A stretch of DNA of 5,504 nt from assembly GCA_031289285.1 (NCBI GenBank), contig JAITPT010000201.1:1-5504 (forward strand), read 5' to 3'. Of the stretch, positions 5,416 to 5,504 are shown in pieces. The position numbers and the translations under genes are program-made. Each line of letters starts with the position of its first letter. Position 1 is the first letter of the stretch. Below the pieces are notes generated by a model. The model did no database searches. It worked only from the letters and a program-made list of their open reading frames with translations, and had not been told where the DNA came from. The stretch comes from Puniceicoccales bacterium. GTDB lineage: Bacteria > Verrucomicrobiota > Verrucomicrobiia > Opitutales > UBA953.

Positions 5416-5504
5416 AATAGCCTTTGAAACGGAGGGTGCATCGTAGCGCTGAAGGCGCGGCTTCATAATAGCCTATGGCAACGCCATAGGATAATGGGCG
5501 GTTT
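5416..5504. repeat. REP-like palindromic intergenic repeat (runs to window edge)
   Basis: The core is a perfect 8-bp palindrome, CCTATGGC (5472-5479) and GCCATAGG (5483-5490), around the loop AAC. It is preceded by a GCGC-TGAAG-GCGC mini-stem (5446-5458). A degenerate partial copy of the core (AATAGCCTTTG, 5416-5426) precedes it by 51 bp, matching AATAGCCTATG at 5467-5477. The layout, 'cgctgaaggcgc' followed by 'aatagcct..ggcaacgcc..agg', matches what I recall of a multi-copy intergenic repeat in Verrucomicrobiota and Planctomycetota, similar in form to REP elements mobilised by RAYT transposases. No transposase is in the window. The hairpin could also help end porin transcription, though no T-run follows it. 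Confidence 0.6.

Overview
The window looks like chromosomal DNA of a GC-rich, SD-poor, diderm bacterium, most likely a member of the Verrucomicrobiota (Opitutales-like). This rests on three things: GC-rich codon use, an OprO/OprP-type outer-membrane porin with an N-terminal coiled coil and Pro/Ala linker, and A-rich or CA-rich leaders without clear Shine-Dalgarno sites. Short palindromic intergenic repeats of the 'aatagcct..ggcaacgcc..agg' type also fit. The taxon is an inference; there is no rRNA gene here to test it.

Layout: (1) 1-405, minus strand, the first 135 codons of an unrecognised protein whose 3' end is outside the window. (2) 406-940, a 535-bp divergent intergenic region. It holds a 12-bp perfect inverted repeat (611-622/672-683), a short 15-bp tandem duplication and a striking array of 10-bp repeats built on TATAAC (801-870). 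(3) 941-2116, plus strand, a complete P-loop ATPase of the Orc1/Cdc6-like (COG1672-type) group with a C-terminal winged-helix-like region. (4) 2193-3635, plus strand, an LplT-like lysophospholipid transporter of the major facilitator superfamily. (5) 3638-3825, a leader/spacer with two hairpins. (6) 3826-5325, plus strand, an OprO/OprP-family porin. (7) 5326-5504, non-coding DNA with three mini-hairpins sharing an AAAA-containing loop, a 14-nt match to a conserved 23S rRNA segment, and a REP-like palindrome.

The three plus-strand genes are collinear, with gaps of 76 and 190 bp. Hairpins in both gaps make one tight operon unlikely. The transporter and the porin are both envelope proteins, but nothing in the sequence ties them to one pathway. 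The most notable feature is the pairing of an Orc/Cdc6-like ATPase with an array of seven 10-bp direct repeats just upstream. Several repeats read, on the minus strand, as the DnaA-box-like 9-mer TTATACACA or close variants. This could be an operator, an origin-like element or simply an unstable tandem repeat.
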